From the NCBI RefSeq assembly GCF_026810505.1, contig NZ_CP101750.1, positions 5,451,501-5,515,500 of the forward strand: a stretch of 64,000 nt of DNA. Reading direction: 5' to 3'. This document shows, in pieces, positions 40,823 to 49,391 of this stretch; within the stretch, counting starts at the first letter, position 1, and the number at the start of each line of letters is the position of its first letter. Both the position numbers and the translations under genes were made by a program. This DNA comes from Streptomyces sp. Je 1-369 (GTDB lineage Bacteria; Actinomycetota; Actinomycetes; Streptomycetales; Streptomycetaceae). The notes under the pieces are model-generated. The model was not told where the DNA came from and made no database searches. It saw only the letters and a list, made by a program, of their open reading frames with translations.

Positions 40823-41958
40823 AGAAGTTCGACAAGGAGCGCGTGCTCCTCGCGGTGGCCGGACCGGTCATCGCGCTGATCGCGGCCGTGGCGCTGACCT
40901 CGGTCGTGCTGCTCGCCTCGGGCAAGAGCCCGATCGAGCCGTACAGCCTGATGCTGGAGCAGGCCACCTTCTCCGACGTGCAGGTGCTGATCCTCAACCA
41001 GGCGGGCATGTACTACCTGGCGGCGCTCGCGGTGGCCATCGGCTTCCGCATGAACCTGTTCAACATCGGCGTCGACGGCCAGTACCGGCTCGCCGCGATG
41101 GTGACCGCCGTCGTCGGCACGCACCTCGCGCTGCCGTCGTTCCTGCAGATCCCGATGCTCATGGCGGTCGCCATGCTCACCGGCGCCTTCTGGGCCGGTA
41201 TCGCGGGCGTCCTGAAGACCACGCGCGGCGTCAGCGAGGTGGTCGCCACGATCATGCTCAACGCCATCGCGACGAGCGTCATCGCCTACCTCACCCTCAC
41301 CGAGAACTTCGGCGTCCCGGTCGGCAACAACCAGACCACCGGCGTCATGGAGAAGTCCGGCTGGTTCCCCGGCATCGAGGTCGCGGGCGGCGAGATCTAC
41401 GGCTTCGTGATCATCTCGGTGCTCGCGGGCATCCTGTACTGGCTCGTCCTCAACCGCACCCGGTTCGGCTTCGACCTGCGCGCCACCGGCGCCTCCGAGT
41501 CGGCCGCCGCGGCCTCCGGTGTCAACGCCAAGCGCATGGTGCTCAGCGCGATGCTGATCTCCGGCGCGGTCTCGGGCCTCGCCGGTCTGCCGATCCTGCT
41601 CGGCGACACCCACACGTACAGCCTCTCCTTCCCCGCGGGCCTCGGCTTCACCGCCATCGGCATCGCTCTCCTCGGCCGCAACAACCCCGTCGGCATCGCC
41701 TTCGCCGCGCTGCTCTGGGCCTTCCTCGACAAGGCGTCGCCCGCCCTCGACTACGCCCAGCCCGAGGCGTACGACAAGGAGATCGCGGTGATCATGCAGG
41801 GCCTCATCGTGATCGCGGTCGTCGTCTCCTACGAGGAGGTGCGCCGCTGGGGCCTGCGCCGCCAGCAGCGCCGCGTCGGTGAGGAACTGGCCGCCGCCGC
41901 CCGGGCGAACGGCAACAACGGCAACAACGACTCCGTGAAGGAGGTGGCTGCCCGATGA
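40819..41958 (+). CDS. Nucleoside ABC importer permease 1
   Basis: 379 residues, ATG overlapping the ATPase stop. About nine membrane helices; family landmarks are GFRMNLFNIGVDGQYRLAAM, a GVSEVVATIMLNAIA loop that contacts the ATPase, and GASESAAAASGVNAKRM. This is the BPD_transp_2 fold of NupP-type permeases. The C-terminal tail is basic, then Asn-rich (NGNNGNNDS). It should form the channel with the second permease and receive nucleosides from the BMP lipoproteins. Confidence 0.9.
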   Translation: MKKFDKERVLLAVAGPVIALIAAVALTSVVLLASGKSPIEPYSLMLEQATFSDVQVLILNQAGMYYLAALAVAIGFRMNLFNIGVDGQYRLAAMVTAVVGTHLALPSFLQIPMLMAVAMLTGAFWAGIAGVLKTTRGVSEVVATIMLNAIATSVIAYLTLTENFGVPVGNNQTTGVMEKSGWFPGIEVAGGEIYGFVIISVLAGILYWLVLNRTRFGFDLRATGASESAAAASGVNAKRMVLSAMLISGAVSGLAGLPILLGDTHTYSLSFPAGLGFTAIGIALLGRNNPVGIAFAALLWAFLDKASPALDYAQPEAYDKEIAVIMQGLIVIAVVVSYEEVRRWGLRRQQRRVGEELAAAARANGNNGNNDSVKEVAAR

Positions 41959-43217
41959 GCTCGGCAACCGTCGCCAAGGCCCCGGCCGAGCAGCCCGCAC
42001 CGGGCCGCCGCCGCGTCTCGCTCCCCGTCCTCCTGCTGATCATCGCGGGTGTCCTCGTGCTGACCTCCGTGGTCCGCATGATCACCGGCGCCGACGGCAT
42101 CACGTCCACCGGACAGATGTCGACGGCACTCAAGCTCGCCGTGCCGATCGGCCTCGCCGGACTCGGCGGCCTCTGGGCCGAGCGCGCGGGCGTGGTCAAC
42201 ATCGGCCTCGAGGGCATGCTCATCCTCGGCACCTGGTTCGGCGCCTGGGCGGGCTTCCAGTGGGGCCCGTGGGTCGGCGTCCTCTTCGGCATCATCGGCG
42301 GCGCGCTCGGCGGGCTGCTGCACGCGATCGTCACGATCACGTTCAACGTCAACCACATCGTCTCCGGTGTGGCCCTGAACATCCTCGCCCTGGGTGCCAC
42401 CCGCTACCTCTCGACCTTCGCCTTCGAGGGCGAGGAGGGCGGTACGTCGAAGCAGTCGCCGCCCGTCGAGTCGCTCGGCAACTTCTCCGTGCCGGGCCTC
42501 TCCGACTGGCTCCAGGACCTCAACGACAAGCACTGGTTCCTCGTCTCGGACCTCGCGGGTCTGATCGGCGGCCTCATCACCGACCTCTCCCCGCTGACCG
42601 TGGTCGCGGTCGCCATGGTCCCGCTGAGCTGGTGGATCCTGTGGCGCACCTCGTTCGGTCTGCGCCTGCGCTCCTGCGGCGAGAACCCGATCGCGGCCGA
42701 GTCGCTCGGCGTCAACGTGTACAAGTACAAGTACCTGGCCGTGGTCATCTCCGGCGGCCTCGCCGGACTCGGCGGCGCCTTCCTCTCCCTGGTCGCCTCC
42801 AACATCTACCTGGAGGGCCAGACCGGCGGCCGCGGCTACATCGGCCTCGCCGCGATGATCTTCGGCAACTGGATGCCCGGCGGACTCGCGCTCGGCGCGG
42901 GCCTGTTCGGTTACACCGACAGCCTGAAGCTCCGGGGTGGCGGCACCAACGTCCACGCGCTGCTCCTGCTCATCGCGATCCTGCTGGTCATCGGCGCGGT
43001 CTACCTAGCCTGGCGCAAGCGGTACGTCCCCGCGGCGATCACCGCGGCCGTCTCCGCCCTGATGTTCCTGTGGTACGGCTTGACCGATGAGGTGCCCAAC
43101 CAGGTCGTCACCGCCACTCCGTACGTGGTGACCCTGCTGGTCCTCTCGCTCTCCGCCCAGCGGCTCCGGATGCCGAAGGCGGACGGAATGCCGTACCGAA
43201 AGGGACAAGGCAAGTGA
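41955..43217 (+). CDS. Nucleoside ABC importer permease 2
   Basis: 420 residues, ATG overlapping the previous stop (ATGA). Signature segments are GLWAERAGVVNIGLEGMLILG, NVNHIVSGVALNILALGATRYLS and LRLRSCGENPIAAESLGVNVYKYK, followed by GRGYIGLAAMIFGNWMPGG. It matches the NupQ-type second permease of nucleoside importers, with extra C-terminal helices. Its stop overlaps the GTG start of cytidine deaminase, tying import to catabolism in one transcript. Confidence 0.9.
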   Translation: MSSATVAKAPAEQPAPGRRRVSLPVLLLIIAGVLVLTSVVRMITGADGITSTGQMSTALKLAVPIGLAGLGGLWAERAGVVNIGLEGMLILGTWFGAWAGFQWGPWVGVLFGIIGGALGGLLHAIVTITFNVNHIVSGVALNILALGATRYLSTFAFEGEEGGTSKQSPPVESLGNFSVPGLSDWLQDLNDKHWFLVSDLAGLIGGLITDLSPLTVVAVAMVPLSWWILWRTSFGLRLRSCGENPIAAESLGVNVYKYKYLAVVISGGLAGLGGAFLSLVASNIYLEGQTGGRGYIGLAAMIFGNWMPGGLALGAGLFGYTDSLKLRGGGTNVHALLLLIAILLVIGAVYLAWRKRYVPAAITAAVSALMFLWYGLTDEVPNQVVTATPYVVTLLVLSLSAQRLRMPKADGMPYRKGQGK

Positions 43218-43615
43218 CGACTGCTGCCGCCGACACCGACTGGGACGCCCTGCGGGAGGCCGCGCGCGAGGCGATGTCCCGCGCGTACGCGCCCTATTCG
43301 GGCTTCCCGGTCGGCGCCGCGGCCCTGGTCGACGACGGAAGAACGGTCTCCGGCTGCAACGTCGAGAACGCCTCGTACGGCCTCGGCCTGTGCGCCGAGT
43401 GCGGCCTGGTCTCGCAGCTCCAGCTGACCGGCGGCGGCCGCCTCACGCACTTCACGTGTGTGGACGGCAAGGGCGAGATCCTGATGCCGTGCGGCCGCTG
43501 CCGCCAGCTGCTGTACGAGTTCGGCGGCGCGGAGCTCCTTCTGGAGACGTCGTCGGGCGTGCGGTCGCTGGGGGACATGCTCCCCGACGCGTTCGGCCCG
43601 CAGCACCTCAACTGA
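43214..43615 (+). CDS. cdd: Cytidine deaminase
   Basis: 133 residues, the small tetrameric type. Zinc site: Cys60-Ala-Glu62 (LCAECG) and PCGRC (Cys93, Cys96). Substrate residues appear in FPVGAAAL and GCNVENASYG. The enzyme converts cytidine and deoxycytidine to uridine and deoxyuridine in the cytoplasm. GTG 43214 overlaps the permease stop (GTGA), so it is the last cistron of the importer operon. A hairpin follows at 43621. Confidence 0.95.
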   Translation: MTTAAADTDWDALREAAREAMSRAYAPYSGFPVGAAALVDDGRTVSGCNVENASYGLGLCAECGLVSQLQLTGGGRLTHFTCVDGKGEILMPCGRCRQLLYEFGGAELLLETSSGVRSLGDMLPDAFGPQHLN

Positions 43616-43620
43616 CGGAC

Positions 43621-43655
43621 GGCCCCGCCCCCTTGGAGATCCGGGGTGCGGGGCC
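43621..43655. terminator. Hairpin after cdd
   Basis: GGCCCCGC (43621-43628) pairs with GCGGGGCC (43648-43655), 5 bp after the cdd stop, ending the importer operon before the deoA promoter. Confidence 0.7.
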
Positions 43656-43672
43656 GCCTTCATCTCCCGGCT

Positions 43673-43684
43673 CTATGCGCGTAG
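43673..43684. promoter_or_regulatory. CTACGCGCG-like element, deoA
   Basis: CTATGCGCGTAG, one mismatch from the palindrome. TAGAGT at 43682-43687 is a possible -10 element overlapping its right edge. A second palindrome, TACGTACGTA, follows at 43699-43708. Confidence 0.65.
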
Positions 43685-43735
43685 AGTCGCGGCATATCTA
43701 CGTACGTACGCCGTTGTACTGCTGGAAGGACTGCC

Positions 43736-45013
43736 ATGGACGTCATCTCCGTCATCCGTACCAAGCGCGACCGGGGCGAGCTCAGCGACGAGCAGATCGA
43801 CTGGGTCATCGACGCGTACACGCGCGGCACGGTCGCCGACGAACAGATGTCGTCCCTCGCGATGGCGATCCTCCTGAACGGCATGAACCGCAAGGAGATC
43901 GCCCGCTGGACCGCCGCGATGATCGCGTCCGGCGAGCGCATGGACTTCTCCGCGCTCTCCCGCCCCACCGCCGACAAGCACTCCACCGGCGGCGTCGGCG
44001 ACAAGATCACGCTGCCGCTCGCCCCGCTGGTCGCCGCGTGTGGCGCGGCCGTCCCGCAGCTCTCGGGCCGCGGCCTCGGCCACACCGGCGGCACGCTCGA
44101 CAAGCTGGAGGCCATCCCCGGCTGGCGGGCGCTGCTCTCCAACGAGGAGATGCTCAACGTCCTGGAGGGCGTCGGCTCGGTCATCTGCGCGGCGGGCGAC
44201 GGCCTGGCCCCCGCCGACAAGAAGCTCTACGCCCTGCGCGACGTGACCGGCACGGTGGAGGCGATCCCGCTGATCGCTTCTTCGATCATGTCCAAGAAGA
44301 TCGCCGAGGGGACGGGCTCCCTGGTCCTCGACGTGAAGGTCGGCACCGGCGCGTTCATGAAGAACCTGGACGACGCGCGCGAGCTGGCCGCCACGATGGT
44401 GGAGCTCGGCACGGACAGCGGCGTCCGCACGGCGGCGCTCCTCACGGACATGTCGACGCCGCTCGGCCTGACGGCGGGCAACGCGCTCGAGGTCCGCGAG
44501 TCGGTCGAGGTCCTCGCGGGCGGCGGCCCGGCCGACGTCGTCGAGCTCACCCTCGCGCTGGCCCGGGAGATGCTGGACGCGGCGGGCCTGAAGGACGCGG
44601 ACCCCGCGAAGGCCCTCGCCGACGGTTCGGCGATGGACGTGTGGCGCCGCATGATCGCGGCGCAGGGCGGTGACCCGGATGCGGAGCTGCCGGTGGCACG
44701 GGAGCGGCATGTGGTGCGGGCTCCCTCGTCCGGCATCCTCACCCGCCTCGACGCGTACGACGTCGGCGTCGCCGCGTGGCGTCTTGGCGCGGGGCGTGCG
44801 CGCAAGGAGGACGTGGTGCAGGCGGGTGCGGGCGTCGAGCTCCACGCGAAGCCGGGCGACTCCGTCGAGGCGGGCGCGCCTCTGCTCACCCTCCACACGG
44901 ACACGCCGGACCGCTTCGCGTACGCGCTGGAGTCGGTGGCCGGCTCCTACGACATCGCTCCGGCCGGGACGGGCTTCTCGGCGACTCCGATCATCCTGGA
45001 CCGGATCGGCTAG
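43736..45013 (+). CDS. deoA: Thymidine phosphorylase
   Basis: 425 residues from ATG 43736 after GGAAGGA. Signature sequence SGRGLGHTGGTLDKLEAIPG, phosphate loop KHSTGGVGDKITL, and the C-terminal PYNP domain (VRAPSSGILTRLDAY, GAGVELHAKPGD) are all present. It splits thymidine or uridine-type pyrimidine nucleosides with phosphate to base and (deoxy)ribose 1-phosphate. It follows the importer-cdd operon with its own promoter element of the same kind. No gene follows directly; an inverted-repeat island begins after the stop. Confidence 0.95.
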   Translation: MDVISVIRTKRDRGELSDEQIDWVIDAYTRGTVADEQMSSLAMAILLNGMNRKEIARWTAAMIASGERMDFSALSRPTADKHSTGGVGDKITLPLAPLVAACGAAVPQLSGRGLGHTGGTLDKLEAIPGWRALLSNEEMLNVLEGVGSVICAAGDGLAPADKKLYALRDVTGTVEAIPLIASSIMSKKIAEGTGSLVLDVKVGTGAFMKNLDDARELAATMVELGTDSGVRTAALLTDMSTPLGLTAGNALEVRESVEVLAGGGPADVVELTLALAREMLDAAGLKDADPAKALADGSAMDVWRRMIAAQGGDPDAELPVARERHVVRAPSSGILTRLDAYDVGVAAWRLGAGRARKEDVVQAGAGVELHAKPGDSVEAGAPLLTLHTDTPDRFAYALESVAGSYDIAPAGTGFSATPIILDRIG

Positions 45014-45021
45014 CCCGGCCG

Positions 45022-46500
45022 GGCCTTCGGTGGGCCGGTGGCGTTGATGGTTGCCGGGGCCGCCCGGGGTTTTGCGGAGTGTGGCGGTTCCGGGTCGGGA
45101 GTAAAGGGCGCTCCGCTGCGCTGCGCGTCGGCTGCGCCGATTCCGCTTCGCTCCTCCCTTGACTCCCGCCCCTGCACCGCAGTGGGACGTTGACCCGGAC
45201 GGCCAGGGGTGAGGCGGCGGACCTCTCTGGATGGGTCATCACCTTTCGCTGCCGGGTGCGGCCCGGTCCAACGTGGCCGACCGCCACGGTCGCGGCGCCG
45301 CCAGCCGCGCGGCTGCGCTGCTCGGGTCATCTGCTCGCGTTGCCGGGTGCGGACCGGCCCAACGTGAGTCGTCCCCAGGGTTCGGGTCGGGTCATCGGCT
45401 CTCGTTGCTGGGTGCGGACCGGCCCAACGTGTATCGCCGCCCCGGTCGCGGCGCCGCCAGCCGCGTGGCCTCGCTGCTCGGGTCATCACCTTTCGCGGCC
45501 GGGTGCGGTCCGGCTCAATGTGAGTTGCCCTCACCGGCTGGGGGTGTGGCCTCGCTGCTCGGGTCATCGGCTCTCGCGGGCGGGTGCGGACCGGTCCATC
45601 GCGTGTCGCCGTCGCCGTCATGGTCATGGTCGGGGGGTGAGGTCGGTACGTCGTGCGCGGGGCGACCACCCCGGGCAGACCGAAGCGCCACCGCCCCCCC
45701 CGGCCCCCCTCCGGCACCTACTTTGGGAAAGTTGCGAACCGTTCCGGCGCGCGCCCCCTTCCCACACCCCGCACGCCCCCACCCACGTCACCGATCTCGC
45801 GCATCCGGCGCGGCAGAGAGGACATGCCGGGGGGCGCATCGGCATCTGCTGGGGGGGCGCGCGGCGAAGGCATTCGCAACTTTCCCAAAGTAGGTGCCGG
45901 AGAGGGGGCGGCCCGACCCAACCGCCACCCCTCCCGCGCACCCCGCACCCCGCACGCCATCACCCGAAGCACTGCTCTCACGCAGCCGAGCCAGCAATCC
46001 CACACGACAGGGGGCGCATTCACTCCGCCGAGGGGGCGCACGGCCAAACCATTCGCAACTTTCCCGAAGTAGGTGCCGGAGGGGACGGCCCAGGCAGCCC
46101 TTCGGCAGACCGACCACCACTCCCACCCACGTTGGACCGGTCCGCACCCGGCAACGAAAGCCGATGACCCGCCCCAGACCGTGGGGATGACTCACGTTGG
46201 GCCGGGTCGCACCCGGCAGCGAGAGCGGATGACCCGACCAGCGAGGCCGCACCCCAACGGTGACGGCCGCCCACGTTGGACCGGGCCGCACCCGGCAGCG
46301 AAAGGTGATGACCCACCCAACCGTCCCCGCAGCCCCCACCCCTGGCCGTCCGGGTCAACGTTCAACTGCGGTGGAGGGGTGGGAGTCAAGGGTGGAGCGG
46401 AGCGGAATCGGCGGAGCCGACGCGACCGCAGGGAGCGCCCTTTACTGCCGGCCCGGAACCGCCACACTCCGCAAAACCCCGGGCGGCCCCGGTGACCGAC
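45022..46500. repeat. Nested inverted-repeat island (noncoding)
   Basis: About 1.5 kb without a convincing gene. Outer arms: roughly 45022-45210 and 46338-46500 are inverted copies, near 90% alike over about 155 bp. Inside, a ~45-bp unit beginning GGGTCATC and containing GCCGGGTGCGG and CCAACGTG occurs five times forward (from 45233, 45324, 45389, 45480, 45561) and three times reversed (about 46128, 46190, 46270). A third unit, CGGCACCTACTTTGGGAAAG continuing to 45738, occurs forward at 45711 and reversed at 45873 and 46052. The transcript could fold into one long hairpin. No transposase or target-site duplication is seen. Confidence 0.85.
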
Positions 46501-46611
46501 GAAGACACCGGGCCACCGAAGACACCGCCCCCACCCGAGCCACGCCGCGCCCAGGCGACGTCTCCTGCTCGTTCATCGATGAGTTCCGGCCGCCGCTGCG
46601 GTCAACCTTGC

Positions 46612-47019
46612 GTGACTGCTTCCGAAGAGAACCTCGTCCGGATCGAGGGCCCCCTGCGCCCAGGCGACGTCCCGCGCCTGTGCGAGCAGGTGGCCGCCGC
46701 CCGGCACGGCCCGCAAGGCGGTCCCGGTGGCGGCGGTCCCGGTGGCGGCGGGGCAGGCGACGTCGTCTGTGATGTCGGCGCCGTCACCACCGCCGACTTC
46801 GCCACCGTCGACGCGATCGCTCGTCTGCACCTCGCCGCCCGCCGGGCAGGGGGCCGGATCCGTCTCAGGAACCCCGCCCCCGCCCTGCTGGCCCTGCTCG
46901 GCCTCGTGGGCCTCGTCGAGCTCCTCGGTCTAGTCGTCGAGATGGAGGGGCATGCCGAACAGCGGGAACCACCGGGGCGTGTCCAGGAAGCAGTGGAAGC
47001 CGGTGATCCGGCCCTCTGA
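46612..47019 (+). CDS. STAS-domain protein overlapping a sigma gene
   Basis: 135 residues from GTG 46612; the frame is open further upstream but that part lies in the repeat arm. The STAS fold is suggested by LVRIEGPLRPGDVPRLCEQV, DVVCDVGAVTTADFATVDAIARLHLAAR and GRIRLRNPAPALLALLGLVGL. Such domains act as anti-anti-sigma proteins or nucleotide sensors. The last 30 codons (EMEGHAEQREPPGR onward) overlap the 3' end of the convergent sigma gene by 90 bp. I recall similar Glu/Arg-rich tails on Streptomyces STAS proteins in this position, so the overlap may be real. Confidence 0.6.
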   Translation: MTASEENLVRIEGPLRPGDVPRLCEQVAAARHGPQGGPGGGGPGGGGAGDVVCDVGAVTTADFATVDAIARLHLAARRAGGRIRLRNPAPALLALLGLVGLVELLGLVVEMEGHAEQREPPGRVQEAVEAGDPAL

Positions 47020-47913
47020 GATCTCGATGACCTGGATCGCCCAGGGAGCGAACCCACCGTTGTCGGGGTCCGGCTTGTAGTGCGCGAAGCCCGGCGTGCC
47101 GTTCACGTTCACCGGGACGAGGCGGCTGTTGGCGCACGACGCGCCGATCGTGGTCATGAAGCCCGTGATGTCCGTCGTGCCGCGCAGCCACAGGTCGAAC
47201 GGCGGCATCGTCATGACGGCGTCCTCGGCGAGCAGCGCGGTCAGCGCCGCCATGTCATAGCCCTCGAACGCGGCGACGTACCGCTCAAGGAGCTTCTGCT
47301 GCTCCTCGTCGAGCGGGTCGGAGACGGCCGTGCCGTCCTCGGGCCGCTCGGCGAGGGTGGCGCGGGCCCGCTGCAGCGCGCTGTTCACGGAGGCGACGGA
47401 GGTGTCGATCAGCTCGGCGACCTCGCTGGCCTTCCACGCGAGGACCTCGCGCAGGATGAGGACCGCCCGCTGCTTCGGCGGCAGGCTCTGCAACGCGGCG
47501 ACGAACGCGAGGCGCACCGACTCCTTGGCGACGGCCGCCTCCGCGGGGTCGCCGACGTTCGGCAGCACACGGGCGTCCGGGATCGGCTCAAGCCAGGTGT
47601 TGTCCGGGCGCGGATTGAGCGCGGCCTGCGCCAGCGGGGCCGCGGCGGTCAGGTCCATGGGGCGGGCGCGGCGGTTGCCCGCGTTGAGCATGTCCAGGCA
47701 GACGTTCGTCGCGATGCGGTACAGCCAGGACCGGACGCTGGAGCGGCCCTCGAACTTCTCGAAGCTGCGCCAGGCCCGCACCATCGTGTCCTGCACGGCG
47801 TCCTCGGCCTCGAAGGCGGAGCCCAGCATCCGATAGCAGTACCCCGTCAGTTCGACCCGGTGTTTCTCCAGCGTGACGTCCAGATCGGTCGTCGTCCCTG
47901 CGATGTCGCTCAT
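46930..47913 (-). CDS. ECF sigma factor with C-terminal SnoaL-like domain
   Basis: 327 residues from ATG 47913. Region 2: KHRVELTGYCYRMLGSAFEAEDAVQDTMVRAWR and RSWLYRIATNVCLDML; region 4: SLPPKQRAVLILREVLAWKASEVAELIDTSVASVNSALQRAR. A C-terminal domain of about 120 residues (LLERYVAAFEGYDMAALTALLAEDAVMTMPP to the end) is of the NTF2/SnoaL type seen in SigJ/TIGR02960-like factors, which regulate their own activity without a classical anti-sigma. The 3' end overlaps a convergent STAS gene. Confidence 0.9.
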   Translation of the reverse strand: MSDIAGTTTDLDVTLEKHRVELTGYCYRMLGSAFEAEDAVQDTMVRAWRSFEKFEGRSSVRSWLYRIATNVCLDMLNAGNRRARPMDLTAAAPLAQAALNPRPDNTWLEPIPDARVLPNVGDPAEAAVAKESVRLAFVAALQSLPPKQRAVLILREVLAWKASEVAELIDTSVASVNSALQRARATLAERPEDGTAVSDPLDEEQQKLLERYVAAFEGYDMAALTALLAEDAVMTMPPFDLWLRGTTDITGFMTTIGASCANSRLVPVNVNGTPGFAHYKPDPDNGGFAPWAIQVIEISEGRITGFHCFLDTPRWFPLFGMPLHLDD

Positions 47914-48041
47914 CCCAACCCACCCCTGCGCTGCGAGAGAGCCCTCCGTGAGGCCCAACACATCGGAAGCTACCGCAGCCCACTGACAACGGCCCCCGGA
48001 GTGGGAAAACCCGCAGGTGAATCAGTAGGAGCGGGCGGGAC

Positions 48042-49328
48042 TCAGCAGGAGCGGGCCACCAGCGTGCGCCGTTCCCGCACCCGCGCCGCGTGCGATCCCC
48101 ACACCGTGACCGACACGACGCCCAGCACCGCGAGGAGTCCGAGCCCGACCGTCCCGGCCCAGCCGCCAGCGTGGAAGGCGACCGCGCCGAGCGTGCCGCC
48201 CGCGCTGGAGCCCAGGTAGTACGCGGACTGGTAGAGCGCGGACGCCTGCGCACGGCCGGTCGTCGCCGTCCGGCTCACCGACGAGGACGCGACCGCGTGC
48301 CCCGCGAAGAACCCCGCGGTGATCAGCACGAGTCCGAGCAGTACGAGGACCAGCGAAGGGGAGAGGGAGAGGAGCAGTCCGCCTGCCGTCGTGCTCACCG
48401 CCAGGTACAGCGCGCCGCGCCGCCCAAGGCGTGCCACGAGCCGTCCGGCCGCGGCCGACGAGACCGTGCCGACGAGGTAGACCAGGAAGATCGAGCCGAT
48501 GACGCCCTGCGGCAGTGAGAACGGCGCCTCGGTGAGGCGGTACCCGATCACCGTGTAGACCGCGCCGAACACGGTCATGAACAGCGCCCCGATCGCGTAC
48601 AGCCTGCACAGGAGCGGGTTCGAGAGATGCGTGCGCACCGTGCGCGCGAGCGACTTGGGGCTGAGCGGGCCCGGGGTGAAGTGCCGGGGCGCGGGCAGCA
48701 GTACGCGGAACGCGACCGCGCAGAGCACCGCGAGGACACCGACCACGCCGACCGCCGCACGCCAGCCCCAGGCCTGCGCGACCCAGCCCGTGACGATGCG
48801 CCCGCTCATCCCGCCGATGGAGTTGCCCGCCACGAACAGGCCGATCGCGGCGACCAGCGCCTTGGGCCGTACCTCTTCGGCGAGGAACGCCATCGCGGAG
48901 GCGGGAAGTCCCGCGAGCGCCGCGCCCTGCACGGCGCGCAGCACGATCAGCACCTCGACCGAGGGCGCGAAGGGCACGAGGAGTCCGACGGCGACGGCGA
49001 CGGTCAGCGAGGCGGTCATCATCGCGCGCCGCCCGTAGCGCTCACTGAGGGCGCTCAGCGGAAGGACGAAGAGGGCCAGTGCGCCCGTGGCCCCCGACAC
49101 CGTCCAGCTGGCCGTGCTCGCGCTCACGCCGAAGTCGGCGGAGACGAGGGGGAGGAGGGCCTGCGTGGAGTAGAGGAGGGCGAAGGTGGCGACGCCGGCG
49201 AGGAAGAGCGCGAAGCTCATCCGGCGGTAGCCGGGCCCGCCCGGAGTCAGTCGGGTATCGGCGGCGGGGGACGACGGGGCAGGGGCGACCGCATGGGTGA
49301 CGGACGCCCCGCTACTGGCAGCAGGCAT
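48042..49328 (-). CDS. MFS transporter, 12-helix
   Basis: 428 residues from ATG 49328. Twelve hydrophobic segments; motif A-like SALSERYGRRAMM and GRLVARLGRRGAL, with a YnfM-type N-terminal half (FALLYSTQALLPLVSADFGVS). Substrate is unknown; relatives export sugars or drugs. It is divergent from a LysR gene, 63 bp between starts. The stop lies near the start of the sigma gene at 47913 on the same strand but no operon is likely. Confidence 0.87.
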   Translation of the reverse strand: MPAASSGASVTHAVAPAPSSPAADTRLTPGGPGYRRMSFALFLAGVATFALLYSTQALLPLVSADFGVSASTASWTVSGATGALALFVLPLSALSERYGRRAMMTASLTVAVAVGLLVPFAPSVEVLIVLRAVQGAALAGLPASAMAFLAEEVRPKALVAAIGLFVAGNSIGGMSGRIVTGWVAQAWGWRAAVGVVGVLAVLCAVAFRVLLPAPRHFTPGPLSPKSLARTVRTHLSNPLLCRLYAIGALFMTVFGAVYTVIGYRLTEAPFSLPQGVIGSIFLVYLVGTVSSAAAGRLVARLGRRGALYLAVSTTAGGLLLSLSPSLVLVLLGLVLITAGFFAGHAVASSSVSRTATTGRAQASALYQSAYYLGSSAGGTLGAVAFHAGGWAGTVGLGLLAVLGVVSVTVWGSHAARVRERRTLVARSC

Positions 49329-49391
49329 GTCAAGAAACGTACGACCGCATTTTTGATGCGTCCAATGCATGGAAACCCCATAATCGATCAT

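Noticed and set aside
45233..46313. CRISPR-like repeats
   Set aside because: Units have unequal spacing, diverge from each other, occur in both orientations, and no cas gene is present.
45190..46490. Several short frames inside the repeat island (including peptides with RNFPKVGAG)
   Set aside because: Proline-rich, overlapping on both strands, and explained by the repeated DNA units; no ribosome sites.
46492..46611. N-terminal extension of the STAS protein
   Set aside because: It lies at the end of the inverted-repeat arm, is Pro/Arg-rich, and conserved domain sequence starts after GTG 46612.
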